Source: Paenibacillus glycanilyticus
GTDB taxonomy: Bacteria; Bacillota; Bacilli; Paenibacillales; Paenibacillaceae
Assembly: GCF_030161375.1 (NCBI RefSeq)
Contig: NZ_BSSQ01000002.1
Location: 93,881-157,880 of the forward strand
DNA: 64,000 bases
Reading direction: 5' to 3'
A model generated the notes under the pieces. The model saw only the letters and a list, made by a program, of their open reading frames with translations. It was not told where the DNA came from and did no database searches. Numbering within the stretch: the first letter of the stretch is position 1; the number at the start of each line of letters is the position of its first letter. Below are positions 35,124-44,958 of the stretch, in pieces. The translations under genes were made by a program, and so were the position numbers.

Positions 35124-37151
35124 ATGAGTCAGAGAAAATCCATGATGGATGGAACGATTGTACGCAATGCGGTCAAAGAAGCTTTTCTCAAGCTGGATCC
35201 CCGGGTGATGATCCGTAACCCGATCATGTTTGTAGTCGAAGTAGGTTTTATCATCACCTTATATCTATGCTTTGATCCCCATGCCTTTGGGGGCGAGGTT
35301 CCGGTATGGTTTAACCTAATCGTTGCGCTCATTTTGCTTATTACCATCTTATTTGCGAATTTTGCGGAGGCGTTGGCCGAAGGAAGAGGCAAAGCGCAGG
35401 CCGACTCGCTCAAGAAGTCGAAAACCGATATTACGGCTAACAAATGGACCGGCACGGGTATCAAGCAAGTGCCTTCTACGGAACTCCGCAAAGGAGATAT
35501 CGTCATTGTCTCGCAAGGCGAGATGATTCCAGGCGACGGCGAAGTGATCGAAGGGCTGGCTTCGGTCGACGAGTCCGCGATTACGGGGGAATCGGCTCCG
35601 GTAATCAAAGAGGCCGGCGGCGATTTCAGCTCGGTGACGGGGGGCACGCGCGTCATCAGCGATAGCATTAGAGTTAGAATTACAAGCGATCCGGGCGAGT
35701 CTTTCCTGGATAAAATGATCGCGTTGGTCGAAGGCGCCAAACGGCAAAAGACGCCTAACGAGATCGCGCTTAATACGGTACTGATGAGCTTGACTATTAT
35801 TTTTCTGATCGTTGTTGTAACGCTCCCGTTTTTCGGCAATTATTTGAACGTGGAAATTGAGGTGCCGGTATTAATCGCCTTGCTTGTCTGTTTGATTCCT
35901 ACAACAATCGGCGGTTTGTTATCCGCGATCGGCATAGCGGGCATGGACAGGGTTACGCAATTTAACGTGCTGGCGATGTCGGGTAAGGCGGTTGAAGCAG
36001 CCGGCGATATTAATACGATTATCCTGGACAAAACCGGGACTATCACCTACGGTAACCGGATGGCAAGCGAATTCATTCCGGTCGGCAAGGAAACCGTCGG
36101 TTCCGTTGCGGAATGGGCGGCCGTAAGTTCCATGAAGGACGAGACTCCGGAAGGGCGTTCCGTGCTTGAGCTGATGAAAAAACAAGGTTTGTCCTATGAA
36201 GAGTCTATAGCTGAAGGCGGAGAGTTCATCGAATTCAAAGCCGAGACCCGCATGAGCGGAATCGATTTGAAAGACGGCCGCAAAGTTCGCAAAGGCGCGG
36301 TAGATGCCGTAAAAAGATGGGTCGAGGCACAAGGCGGCGTTATTCCTTCGGATTTGAGCCCCAAAGGCGATGCGGTCGCCAAGCAAGGCGGAACGCCGCT
36401 GGCCGTTGCGGTGGATAACCGCATCTATGGCGTTATTTATTTGAAAGATACCGTAAAACCCGGGATGAAAGAACGTTTCGAGCAAATGCGCCGGATGGGC
36501 ATCAAGACGATTATGTGTACGGGCGACAATCCGCTTACCGCCGCAACGATTGCTTTTGAAGCGGGCGTTGACGATTTTATTGCCGAGAGCAAACCGGAGG
36601 ATAAGATTGCGGTAATCCGCAAAGAGCAAGCGGAAGGCAAATTAGTGGCGATGACCGGCGACGGAACCAATGATGCCCCAGCCCTTGCGCAGGCAGACGT
36701 CGGGATTGCGATGAATAGCGGTACGGTGGCGGCGAAAGAAGCTGCGAACATGGTTGATCTGGACTCCGATCCTTCAAAAATCATTGAAGTAGTGTCAATC
36801 GGCAAGCAGCTGCTCATGACAAGGGGCGCGCTTACGACATTCAGCATTGCTAACGATATCGCCAAATATTTCGCAATCATTCCGGCGATGTTTATGCTCG
36901 CGATTCCTCAGATGGATGCTTTGAACGTGATGAGGCTGGGTTCGCCGATGTCGGCGATTTTGTCCGCGCTCATCTTTAATGCTCTCATTATTCCGCTCCT
37001 TATTCCGCTTGCGATGAAAGGCGTTGCCTATAAGCCGATGAGCTCCTCGCATTTGTTGAGACAAAATCTTCTTATTTACGGCTTGGGAGGCGTGGTCGTA
37101 CCTTTTATCGGCATCAAATTAATTGATCTTCTTGTTCATTTATGGGTTTAA
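35124..37151 (+). CDS. kdpB: KdpB, P-type ATPase subunit
   Basis: The catalytic P-type ATPase of the Kdp complex, 675 residues. The phosphorylated aspartate is in [21 protein letters not shown] (actuator loop), KGAVDA (nucleotide binding) and [12 protein letters not shown] (hinge) are complete. Start chosen at ATG 35124 because GGAGGAG precedes it; a TTG at 35109 overlaps that site. Confidence 0.97.
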   Translation: MSQRKSMMDGTIVRNAVKEAFLKLDPRVMIRNPIMFVVEVGFIITLYLCFDPHAFGGEVPVWFNLIVALILLITILFANFAEALAEGRGKAQADSLKKSKTDITANKWTGTGIKQVPSTELRKGDIVIVSQGEMIPGDGEVIEGLASVDESAITGESAPVIKEAGGDFSSVTGGTRVISDSIRVRITSDPGESFLDKMIALVEGAKRQKTPNEIALNTVLMSLTIIFLIVVVTLPFFGNYLNVEIEVPVLIALLVCLIPTTIGGLLSAIGIAGMDRVTQFNVLAMSGKAVEAAGDINTIILDKTGTITYGNRMASEFIPVGKETVGSVAEWAAVSSMKDETPEGRSVLELMKKQGLSYEESIAEGGEFIEFKAETRMSGIDLKDGRKVRKGAVDAVKRWVEAQGGVIPSDLSPKGDAVAKQGGTPLAVAVDNRIYGVIYLKDTVKPGMKERFEQMRRMGIKTIMCTGDNPLTAATIAFEAGVDDFIAESKPEDKIAVIRKEQAEGKLVAMTGDGTNDAPALAQADVGIAMNSGTVAAKEAANMVDLDSDPSKIIEVVSIGKQLLMTRGALTTFSIANDIAKYFAIIPAMFMLAIPQMDALNVMRLGSPMSAILSALIFNALIIPLLIPLAMKGVAYKPMSSSHLLRQNLLIYGLGGVVVPFIGIKLIDLLVHLWV

Positions 37152-37175
37152 ATAGAAGAAAGGTTGCTGAATACA

Positions 37176-37748
37176 ATGAGAATGTTAGCGACAATCATCC
37201 GCACGAGCTTGGTTCTGATGCTGGTATGCGGACTTTTATACAATCTTGCGGTGACGGGGATCGCCCAAGCGATGATGCCGCATCAAGCAAGTGGCAGTCT
37301 CATTAAAGGAGACGACGGAGAAATTATCGGTTCCGAATTAATCGGCCAGAACTTTAAGGATTTGAACGATTTCCAAGGCAGAGTATCGAGTATTGACTAT
37401 AATGCGGAGGGCTCCGGAACGCCAAACTATGCGCCATCGAACGAGGATATGATTAAACGCACGGCAGAGGCGGTTGAACAATGGAAGAAGGATAATCCGG
37501 ATGTTCCCGTAAGCGAGCTCCCGATTGACCTTATCACGAACTCGGGATCGGGCCTTGATCCGAATATCAGTCCGAAGGCGGCGAGCACCCAAATTCCTAG
37601 AATCAGCAAGTTGACCGGCATTCCTGCACAGGAGCTGCAAGCGCTGGTTGAAGACAACACCAAACCAAGGGAGCTTGGTTTTCTGGGCGAGCCGGTCGTC
37701 AATGTTCTGCAGTTGAACCTCGCTTTGCATGAGCGGATCGCCAAATAG
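37176..37748 (+). CDS. kdpC: KdpC subunit of the potassium-transporting ATPase
   Basis: A 190-residue single-span membrane protein needed for assembly and substrate affinity. [20 protein letters not shown] and the ending [14 protein letters not shown] are KdpC signatures. The start is ATG 37176; an upstream TTG at 37164 abuts the ribosome binding site. Confidence 0.95.
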   Translation: MRMLATIIRTSLVLMLVCGLLYNLAVTGIAQAMMPHQASGSLIKGDDGEIIGSELIGQNFKDLNDFQGRVSSIDYNAEGSGTPNYAPSNEDMIKRTAEAVEQWKKDNPDVPVSELPIDLITNSGSGLDPNISPKAASTQIPRISKLTGIPAQELQALVEDNTKPRELGFLGEPVVNVLQLNLALHERIAK

Positions 37749-37842
37749 TTGGACCTCCCTGCCTGTCAAGCTTTACGGGCGGGGATCTTCCGTTTTCAAG
37801 CCATTCCATTCACTTTGATCACTTAAGGAAGCGGGGACAGCT

Positions 37843-40149
37843 ATGGAAAGCTTTCATCGAAAAACGCCGGAACAAATTTTAAAGTCTATTTCCAAACTTC
37901 ATTTCGGTAGGTTGAAGGTTTATATCGGCGCCGTTAGCGGATCAGGGAAAACGTATCATATGCTGCGGGAAGGCCATTCCCTGAAGGCGCAAGGGATCGA
38001 TGTTGTCATCTGCGCCGTATCTACGATGCAGCGTCCGGAGACGCTTGAGCAGATCGGAGATTTGGAACGGATTCCGAGCATCCATTGGCGGGAGGAAGGC
38101 GTGGAGAAGAAGGATTTGAATCTGGAGGCCATACTCGCGAGAAATCCGGAGGTGGTGCTCGTTGACGGATTGGCTCACCGGAACCGGCATAACGGCCAAT
38201 TCGGCACGCGGCTGGAGGATATCAAGTTTCTGCTGAATAAAGGAATCGGCATTATTGTTACTGCCAATGTGTATGAGCTGGAGGATGTCCGGGCGGTAGC
38301 GAGCAAACTTACGGGCATTGAAGTGCCGGAGACGGTTCCCGGAGATACATTGGAGCTTGCCGATGAAGTCGTGCTTATTGACGTGACGCCCGAAACGCTG
38401 ATCAACCGGGTGGCAGAGGGGAATTTGCAAGGCCATAACAAAAAGGTACTGGAAAGAGGCAATTTGGCCATTTTGCGCGAGTTGTCTCTTCGGCTTGTGG
38501 CGGAAGGCGTAAACGATTCGCTCGTGAAATACCGGGAAGAATTAGGTTTGCTTGGTTCCTCGGGAGTAGCGGAGCGGATTCTGGTCTCCACGCAATACCA
38601 TTGGAACGGCTCCATCTATGTACGCCGCGGGCAGCAGATTGCCAAACGGTTAAACGGCGACTTGGTTGTCGTAACGTTTGTGAAGCCGAATCATGAGCTT
38701 GGCAAAGAAGCGGCAGCTTTTAAACGTTCCATCATTAAGCTTGTTGAGCATATTCGCGCAGAATTCGAGGAGCTTCCGTTACGTTCGAGAAAAGCTTTGC
38801 CGGCCGCCCTTGTCAGCTATGCACTGAAGAACAACGTTACCCGAATCGTGTTAGGCCATTCCAAGCAAACGGTTTGGCAGGAGTTTTGGCAGGGATCAAT
38901 CGTTCATGATATGCTGAAGTTGACTCGTAAGGTTGACATCTTTATCGTCGCGGACCGCGCGGAACATGAAGGCGAACGAATTCTGCCCGCGAAGATAGCC
39001 AGGCCCGAGGAAGAGGCGGATTTGTTCCGCCGCTTAAGTTCGGATGAGCTGGAGAACAAAATAAAACAAATTCGGCGCGGGCAGTTCAAAATCTATATCG
39101 GCGCTGCCCCGGGGGTAGGGAAAACTTACACGATGCTGCGGGAAGGCAACGACCTGCTGCGCAAAGGGATCGATGTGTTTGTCGGCTTGCTTGAGACGCA
39201 TGGACGCAAAGACACGCAGTCGCAAACCGGCGACTTGGAAGTATTGCCAAGAAGGCAAATTGACTATCGGGGGAACATCCTTGAAGAAATGGATACCGAT
39301 GAAATCATCCGCCGCAATCCCGAAGTTGTATTAGTAGACGAATTGGCTCACAACAACGTGCCCGGAAGTTTGAACAAGAAACGTTACGAGGATATTTTGC
39401 GGCTCTTGGCAGCGGGGATTTCGGTTATAACAACGGTTAACGTTCAGCATTTGGAAAGCTTAAACGATGCCGTAGAGCAAATTACCGGCGTACGGGTTAG
39501 GGAAACGGTGCCGGATCATATTTTGCGATTGGCCGATGAGGTTCAGCTGATCGATGTTACGTCCCAATCGCTTCAGGAACGCATGAGGGCAGGGAAGATA
39601 TACGCGATGGACAAAGTCCCTCAAGCGCTGAGCAACTTTTTCAAGACCGGGAATTTGATTGCGTTACGGGAGCTTGCGCTCCGTGAAATTGCCGATGACG
39701 TGGATGAGAGACTAGAAGCTTGGCAGCGCAGCACTTCATTAAGAGGGCCGTGGCGACGCAAGGAAGTCATCTTTGTCTGCGTGAACAATACGCATCAGGC
39801 GGAAAGGCTGATCCGAAGAGGGTTTCGAATCGCTTACCGCCTTAAGGCTTGTTGGTATGTCACCTGCGTTCAGACGGAAAGCTTGCGGGGAGCCGAGGAA
39901 CAGATGAAGCAGCTGGAGACCCTTCGGAAACTTACGGAGCGGCTCGGAGGCATATTCGAGGTTCAATCGGCGCTAAGGCGGAAGGATATTCCTAGCGTTC
40001 TGGTTGCGAAGGCGAAGGAATGCCAAGCGACGCAAATGATTATCGGTCAATCCAGAGCATCCTTATGGAAGGAGTGGCGGCAGGGCTCGATCGTGAAGGA
40101 CTTGATCCGACTTGTCCGGCATTTGGATGTTTTGGTTGTGGCTGATTAA
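37843..40149 (+). CDS. Tandem-duplicated KdpD N-terminal sensor protein without kinase domain
   Basis: A 768-residue soluble protein made of two KdpD-N plus universal-stress-protein modules: copy 1 about 22-370, copy 2 about 412-768. Copy 2 is canonical: Walker A GAAPGVGKTY (420-428), VDELAHNNVPGS (Asp499) and TTVNVQHLESLND. Copy 1 keeps a P-loop (GAVSGSGKTY, 29-37) but has VDGLAH at Asp108 and TANVYELED in place of TTVNVQHLE, so its ATPase/sensor site has diverged. KdpD is normally one protein of about 890 residues with the kinase attached; here the transmembrane and kinase part is the next gene, nine bases downstream. Presumably it senses K+ or c-di-AMP and controls that kinase. Confidence 0.9.
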   Translation: MESFHRKTPEQILKSISKLHFGRLKVYIGAVSGSGKTYHMLREGHSLKAQGIDVVICAVSTMQRPETLEQIGDLERIPSIHWREEGVEKKDLNLEAILARNPEVVLVDGLAHRNRHNGQFGTRLEDIKFLLNKGIGIIVTANVYELEDVRAVASKLTGIEVPETVPGDTLELADEVVLIDVTPETLINRVAEGNLQGHNKKVLERGNLAILRELSLRLVAEGVNDSLVKYREELGLLGSSGVAERILVSTQYHWNGSIYVRRGQQIAKRLNGDLVVVTFVKPNHELGKEAAAFKRSIIKLVEHIRAEFEELPLRSRKALPAALVSYALKNNVTRIVLGHSKQTVWQEFWQGSIVHDMLKLTRKVDIFIVADRAEHEGERILPAKIARPEEEADLFRRLSSDELENKIKQIRRGQFKIYIGAAPGVGKTYTMLREGNDLLRKGIDVFVGLLETHGRKDTQSQTGDLEVLPRRQIDYRGNILEEMDTDEIIRRNPEVVLVDELAHNNVPGSLNKKRYEDILRLLAAGISVITTVNVQHLESLNDAVEQITGVRVRETVPDHILRLADEVQLIDVTSQSLQERMRAGKIYAMDKVPQALSNFFKTGNLIALRELALREIADDVDERLEAWQRSTSLRGPWRRKEVIFVCVNNTHQAERLIRRGFRIAYRLKACWYVTCVQTESLRGAEEQMKQLETLRKLTERLGGIFEVQSALRRKDIPSVLVAKAKECQATQMIIGQSRASLWKEWRQGSIVKDLIRLVRHLDVLVVAD

Positions 40150-40158
40150 GGACAGGAT

Positions 40159-41670
40159 GTGCAGAGGTTGAAGCAAAAGCAGGCGTATCTTTGGATTACC
40201 GCGTCGACGGTAGTTCTCGTTATTATATTAAAAAGCATCAGCTGGATGACGCCGGATCTGGTCAATATCGCTCTTATCTTTTTGCTGCCCGTTATCCTAA
40301 GCGCGATGTACGGAGGCAAATGGCCTTCGTTTTATGCTGCCGGCATTGGTGTTTTGGCGTTTGACTTCTTTTTCGTGCCGCCGTTTATAAGTTTTTCCGT
40401 TGAGGATATTCGTTACTTGTTTTCATTCGTTATCTTTCTGATTGTTGCTGCCCTTACCGCGAGCTTGGCTGCCCAATTAAAGCAACAGCTCCAATTCGCG
40501 AGACAACGCGAAGCCTATACCGCTTCGTTATATGAGATAAGCAAGGAGATCGGGGCTATAACGGATCTCCATTTGCTGCTGGAGAATGTTTCTTTGAAAG
40601 TGTCGCGGACGGTGCATGCGCAGACTGCATTTTGCTTGCCTAACCAGAAGAATGAATTGGAGATTGCCGCGCACTCCCCCGAGTCTTCCAAGCTGGGGCA
40701 GAGCGAGATGGTTATCTCGGAATGGGTGTACCGGAACGGGAAGATGGCCGGCCGCGGGACCGATGTTCTTAGAGAATCGCAAGGGCTGTACATCCCGCTG
40801 CAAGCGGAAGATCGAACGTACGGCGTACTCGCGGTCATTCTCGAAGACAGCGAACTATCCGATGAGACGCTTCGGTGGCTGGAGGCGCTGGGGGGACTTG
40901 CCGCAAGCGCAATTGCCCGAGTCAAGCTAAGCGAAGAAGCCAAACTTGCCCATTTGACGGCAGAATCGGAAAGACTTCGCACGGCGATTCTCGATTCCGT
41001 GTCGCATGAACTGCGGACGCCGCTGGCCACGGTTATAGGCTCCGCTACCGCGATGATTGAAGAAGACGGACTTTTTTCGCCGGAGGATAAACATGATCTG
41101 CTGATCACGATCAGGGATGGAGCGCTTCGCATGAATCGCCTCGTTTCCAATCTCCTTGGCATGGTTCAATTGGAGAGCGGGATGTTGCGCCTTCGCAAGA
41201 GATGGTGTGATGTGGAAGATATCATTGGAGTCGTGCTGAAGCAGGTGAAGGATTACCAGCAGCATCGCAAAATACGCGTACGGCTACCGGAGCAAATGCC
41301 GTTGATTCTAGGCGATGAAGTGTTGCTCGAGCAGGTATTGGTGAACGTGGTGAGCAATTCGATTAAGTATTCGCCGGATTTCAGCGAGATTATTATTGAA
41401 GCGCAAGTAGGAGGAGCGACCGTATCGCTCTCCGTTGCCGACGCGGGAATAGGTCTCGAAGAAACGGATGGGGAACGAATTTTTGATAAATTTTATCGTG
41501 CGGACCAAACCAAACACGTTCCGGGAACGGGCCTCGGGCTTGCGATCTGCAAAGGCATTGTGGAATTGCACGGGGGAACCATTTCGGCTAAGCCCAACCC
41601 GGAGAGAGGGACGATTATTACGATTTCACTCCCGTTAAATGAAGCAGAGGAGGACTGGAAGACGATATGA
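40159..41670 (+). CDS. kdpD: KdpD-like membrane histidine kinase (DUF4118-GAF-HisKA-HATPase)
   Basis: A 503-residue sensor kinase corresponding to the C-terminal half of KdpD. Four transmembrane helices of the DUF4118 domain (about 10-100) are followed by a GAF-like domain (about 125-255), the dimerisation/phosphoacceptor motif SVSHELRTPLA (His283) and an ATPase domain with NSIKYS, DAGIGLEE and GTGLGLAI. GTG start at 40159, six bases after AAGGA; TTG 40168 is possible. It overlaps kdpE by four bases. It would phosphorylate KdpE when potassium is low. Confidence 0.92.
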   Translation: MQRLKQKQAYLWITASTVVLVIILKSISWMTPDLVNIALIFLLPVILSAMYGGKWPSFYAAGIGVLAFDFFFVPPFISFSVEDIRYLFSFVIFLIVAALTASLAAQLKQQLQFARQREAYTASLYEISKEIGAITDLHLLLENVSLKVSRTVHAQTAFCLPNQKNELEIAAHSPESSKLGQSEMVISEWVYRNGKMAGRGTDVLRESQGLYIPLQAEDRTYGVLAVILEDSELSDETLRWLEALGGLAASAIARVKLSEEAKLAHLTAESERLRTAILDSVSHELRTPLATVIGSATAMIEEDGLFSPEDKHDLLITIRDGALRMNRLVSNLLGMVQLESGMLRLRKRWCDVEDIIGVVLKQVKDYQQHRKIRVRLPEQMPLILGDEVLLEQVLVNVVSNSIKYSPDFSEIIIEAQVGGATVSLSVADAGIGLEETDGERIFDKFYRADQTKHVPGTGLGLAICKGIVELHGGTISAKPNPERGTIITISLPLNEAEEDWKTI

Positions 41671-42368
41671 TTACGCCTGAGAAAGGAGCCCGAATTCTTA
41701 TTATTGACGACGAGCCCCAAATTCGGAAGCTTCTGAAAGTTGCGTTGCAAGCCCATCATTTTGAAGTTCATGAAGCGGGGAGCGGGGGAGAAGGGATTAT
41801 GAAAGCTTCGGTTGAGCATCCTGAACTGATCGTACTCGATTTGGGCTTGCCGGATATGTCGGGAATGGACGTTCTAGAGCGCGTGCGCGAGTGGTCCGGC
41901 ATTCCGATTATCGTACTGACGGCCAAGGAACGCGAAGAGGATAAAATATTGGCGCTCGACAGCGGCGCGGATGATTACGTCACCAAACCATTTGGCATGG
42001 GGGAGCTCGTTGCCCGAATTCGGGTTGCGCTTCGGCATGTAACCAAGACGACAAGCGAACCGGTTTTGCAATTCGGGAACTTGCTCATCGATCTGGCACA
42101 GAGAAACGTAGAGCTGAATGGCGAGCGGATCAAGTTGACCCCTACGGAGTACGATCTGCTTAAACTGCTTGCTTCGAATGCGGGGAAAGTATTAACCCAG
42201 AAACAATTATTGCAGCAAGTTTGGGGAAGTCATCTTACGGAATCCGGCGGCCAATACTTGCGGGTATACGTCGGCCATTTGCGCAAAAAGCTGGAAGAAG
42301 ATCCTACAAGTCCGAAGTATATTACAACGGAACCCGGGATCGGTTACCGGTTTGTCGCCCAAGAATAA
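41667..42368 (+). CDS. kdpE: KdpE response regulator (OmpR family)
   Basis: A 233-residue response regulator. The receiver domain has IIDDEPQ, the phosphorylated Asp58 in VLDLGLPDMSG and the Thr/Lys positions in VLTAKE and YVTKPF. The C-terminal winged helix (about 135-230) has KLTPTEYDLLKLLASN and the YLRVYVGHLRKKLE recognition element. Expected to activate the kdp operon just upstream. Confidence 0.95.
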   Translation: MITPEKGARILIIDDEPQIRKLLKVALQAHHFEVHEAGSGGEGIMKASVEHPELIVLDLGLPDMSGMDVLERVREWSGIPIIVLTAKEREEDKILALDSGADDYVTKPFGMGELVARIRVALRHVTKTTSEPVLQFGNLLIDLAQRNVELNGERIKLTPTEYDLLKLLASNAGKVLTQKQLLQQVWGSHLTESGGQYLRVYVGHLRKKLEEDPTSPKYITTEPGIGYRFVAQE

Positions 42369-42558
42369 CTTAATGGCAAGAACCGGGGTAGGATTGACAT
42401 GAAATTGGGTATCCTTCCATAGAAGGCTGTTTTTAGGAATGGAGGGAAGAGCAGAGAAACTGAAAATTTTGGGAGAAAAAACCTGTATCTTTATACGTAA
42501 ATATGAATTATAATCAACTGGTTTTCTAATTATCAACACACATCAGGAGTGGAATGAC

Positions 42559-43425
42559 ATGACGTTGAAAAAAAGTTTAGTTCTTATTTTGACTTTAGTT
42601 GTTGTGTTCACGCTGGCGGCATGCGGCGGGAACAACAAAGGAAATAACTCTTCTTCAAACGCTTCCGAGAGCCCGGCTGCTTCCGCGGATAACGGTGCGG
42701 CAGAAGCGACAGGCAAGCTGGCGGACATTAAAAAAGCCGGCAAAATCGTTCTTGGCACAAGCGCCGAATATGCACCGTACGAGTTCCATAAGAACGTTGA
42801 CGGTAAAGATACAATCGTAGGCTTTGACATCGAGATTGCGAAAGAGGTCGCAAAGGATCTTGGCGTTGAACTTGAAATTAAAGATATGGACTTCGGCAAC
42901 CTGCTCGCAGAGCTGAAGCTGGGCAAGATCGACTTCGTGATCGCGGGCATGACTCCGGACGAAGAGCGTTCGAAAGCGGTAGACTTCTCCAAAATTTATT
43001 ATGACGCGAAACAAGCTGTTCTTGTGCGCGCTGCAGATAAAGACAAGTTTATGACAATGGCTGACCTGGAAGGCAAAGCGATTGGCGTTCAAATGGGTTC
43101 TACGCAAGAGAAAATCGGACAAGGCATCAAAGGCGCCAAGCTGAAGTCGTTGGGCAAAACAACGGATCTTGTTCTTGAGCTGAAATCGAAAAAAGTAGAT
43201 GCTCTCATTGCCGAAGCTCCCGTAGCTCAAGGTTATGCAAACACGAACAAGGATCTTGCGTTGACGGCTATTGCTCCTGAGTATGAAGCTGGCGGTTCTG
43301 CGGTTGCGGTTAACAAAGGCGAAGCCGATCTTCTGGCTGCAATTCAAAAAACGCTTGACCATCTGATCGCGGACAAGAAGATTGATCAATGGGTTTCGGA
43401 AATGACGCAAGTCGCAGAGCAATAA
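42559..43425 (+). CDS. Polar amino-acid ABC transporter substrate-binding lipoprotein
   Basis: A 288-residue family-3 solute-binding protein. The signal peptide ends in the lipobox LAAC, followed by a Gly/Ser/Asn linker. ILGTSAEYAPYEFHK, VGFDIEIAKEVAKDLG and DFVIAGMTPDEERSKAVDFS are signatures of amino-acid (Glu/Gln/Cys/Arg-type) binders. It delivers substrate to the permease and ATPase encoded next. AGGAG precedes the ATG; TATAAT at 42509-42514 is a likely -10. Confidence 0.93.
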   Translation: MTLKKSLVLILTLVVVFTLAACGGNNKGNNSSSNASESPAASADNGAAEATGKLADIKKAGKIVLGTSAEYAPYEFHKNVDGKDTIVGFDIEIAKEVAKDLGVELEIKDMDFGNLLAELKLGKIDFVIAGMTPDEERSKAVDFSKIYYDAKQAVLVRAADKDKFMTMADLEGKAIGVQMGSTQEKIGQGIKGAKLKSLGKTTDLVLELKSKKVDALIAEAPVAQGYANTNKDLALTAIAPEYEAGGSAVAVNKGEADLLAAIQKTLDHLIADKKIDQWVSEMTQVAEQ

Positions 43426-43434
43426 GAACGTGTT

Positions 43435-43470
43435 GGGGAAATAGGGGATAAAGCCGCTATTTCCCTTTTT
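43435..43470 (+). terminator. Partial (attenuating) terminator between binding protein and permease
   Basis: GGGAAATAG ... CTATTTCCC forms a 9-bp hairpin followed by TTTTT within the 71-base gap. Such intercistronic hairpins commonly keep binding-protein mRNA in excess over permease mRNA. Confidence 0.7.
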
Positions 43471-43496
43471 AAATAGAAAAGGCAGGGTTGAACAAC

Positions 43497-44168
43497 ATGG
43501 AGTTAGCTTACCATTTTGATTTTTCTTTTCTGAACGACTATGGTTCATACTACTGGACAGGCATTAAGAAGACGCTCGAGGTAGCTTTGCTTGCCGTGCT
43601 TAGCGGTCTTGTATTGGGTACCCTTGTATCGCTTCTTCGCCTTTCCGGGCTATGGATTTTCCGTTTTGTCGGTTCGGTATTTGTTGAAATTATTCGCGGG
43701 ACACCGCTTCTCGTCCAGTTATTCCTGTTCTATTACGGACTTCCGATATTTCTCGGCTTTGATATCGGAATCTTTACGGCAGCCTATCTGACGCTTACCG
43801 TGAACAGCGGCGCGTATATCGCGGAAATTATGAGAGCCGGCATCCAAGCGGTTGATAAGGGACAAATGGAAGCGGCACGGTCGCTTGGGATGTCGAAAGG
43901 TTTGGCGATGCGCCAAATTATTCTTCCTCAAGCTTTCAAGAACGTATTGCCGGCGCTTGGCAATGAGTTTGTTGTTGTTGTTAAAGAGTCTTCGATCCTG
44001 TCCGTTATCGGATATGGCGAATTGACTTATCAAGCGAACGCGATTCGCGGGGCAACCTTTATTTCCCTGGAGCCGATGCTCGTGTCGGCGCTTATCTATT
44101 TCGTCTTGATCTTTACGATGTCCAAGCTGCTTGGCATTGGCGAGCGGAGGTTGAATACAAGTGATTAA
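43497..44168 (+). CDS. Amino-acid ABC transporter permease
   Basis: A 223-residue HisM/GlnP-type permease with about five transmembrane helices. The ATPase-coupling EAA loop reads [19 protein letters not shown] and [15 protein letters not shown] is the family signature. The start is ATG 43497; a TTG at 43488 abuts the GCAGGG site. It overlaps the ATPase gene by eight bases. Confidence 0.94.
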   Translation: MELAYHFDFSFLNDYGSYYWTGIKKTLEVALLAVLSGLVLGTLVSLLRLSGLWIFRFVGSVFVEIIRGTPLLVQLFLFYYGLPIFLGFDIGIFTAAYLTLTVNSGAYIAEIMRAGIQAVDKGQMEAARSLGMSKGLAMRQIILPQAFKNVLPALGNEFVVVVKESSILSVIGYGELTYQANAIRGATFISLEPMLVSALIYFVLIFTMSKLLGIGERRLNTSD

Positions 44169-44883
44169 AGTAACGGGACTTAAAAAATCATTCGGCAAAG
44201 CAAACATTCTGACCGGCATTGATGCGGAGATCGCCCAAGGCGAGGTTGTTGTTGTCATCGGGCCAAGCGGATCCGGAAAAAGCACGTTCCTTCGTTGTCT
44301 GAATTTGCTCGAGACGCCAACGGACGGCGTAATCGAATACGAAGGCAAACGCCTTACGGACCGTAACGTAAACATTAACGGGCTGCGTCAAAGCATGGGC
44401 ATGGTGTTCCAGCAGTTCAACCTGTTCCCGCACAAGACGGTGCTGCAGAACATCACGCTTGCTCCGATCAAAGTGCAGAAGAAATCGAAGGAAGAAGCGG
44501 AGAAAATTGGCCTCGAGCTGCTCCGCCGCGTAGGTCTGGAGGATAAGCGGGATGCTTATCCGAATCGTTTGTCCGGCGGACAGAAGCAGCGTGTAGCGAT
44601 CGCTCGCGCGCTTGCGATGCGTCCTCACGTCATGTTGTTCGACGAGCCGACCTCGGCGCTTGACCCGGAAATGGTCGGCGAGGTATTGGATGTTATGAAG
44701 TCGCTCGCGAAGGAAGGGATGACGATGGTCATCGTAACCCACGAGATGGGCTTTGCCCGCGAAGTTGGCGACCGGTTGTTCTTTATCGACGGCGGTCAGA
44801 TCGTGGAGCAAGGAGCTCCTCGCGAAATATTCGGCAACCCGCAGCATCCTAGAACGAAAGAGTTCCTCAGCAAAGTGCTGTAA
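44161..44883 (+). CDS. Amino-acid ABC transporter ATP-binding protein (GlnQ-type)
   Basis: A 240-residue ABC ATPase. Walker [11 protein letters not shown]-loop QQFNLFPH, signature LSGGQKQR, Walker [14 protein letters not shown] and the switch His in VTHEMGFA are complete. GTG start overlaps the permease stop. Completes a three-gene importer. Confidence 0.96.
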   Translation: MIKVTGLKKSFGKANILTGIDAEIAQGEVVVVIGPSGSGKSTFLRCLNLLETPTDGVIEYEGKRLTDRNVNINGLRQSMGMVFQQFNLFPHKTVLQNITLAPIKVQKKSKEEAEKIGLELLRRVGLEDKRDAYPNRLSGGQKQRVAIARALAMRPHVMLFDEPTSALDPEMVGEVLDVMKSLAKEGMTMVIVTHEMGFAREVGDRLFFIDGGQIVEQGAPREIFGNPQHPRTKEFLSKVL

Positions 44884-44901
44884 GGAACCGCACCATACAG
44901 C

Positions 44902-44946
44902 AAAGAGGCTTCCAATGGCTGATTGGCCATGGAAGCCTCTTTTTTA
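44902..44946. terminator. Bidirectional terminator between importer and alkaline phosphatase
   Basis: AAGAGGCTTCCAATGGC ... GGCCATGGAAGCCTCTT long inverted repeat followed by T6; located between convergent genes. Confidence 0.85.
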
Positions 44947-44958
44947 TACCCGTATAGC

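Noticed and set aside
37843..41670. Frameshifted or broken kdpD
   Set aside because: Both genes have their own start, ribosome binding site and complete domains, and the first ends cleanly after its second USP module; it is better read as a real split.
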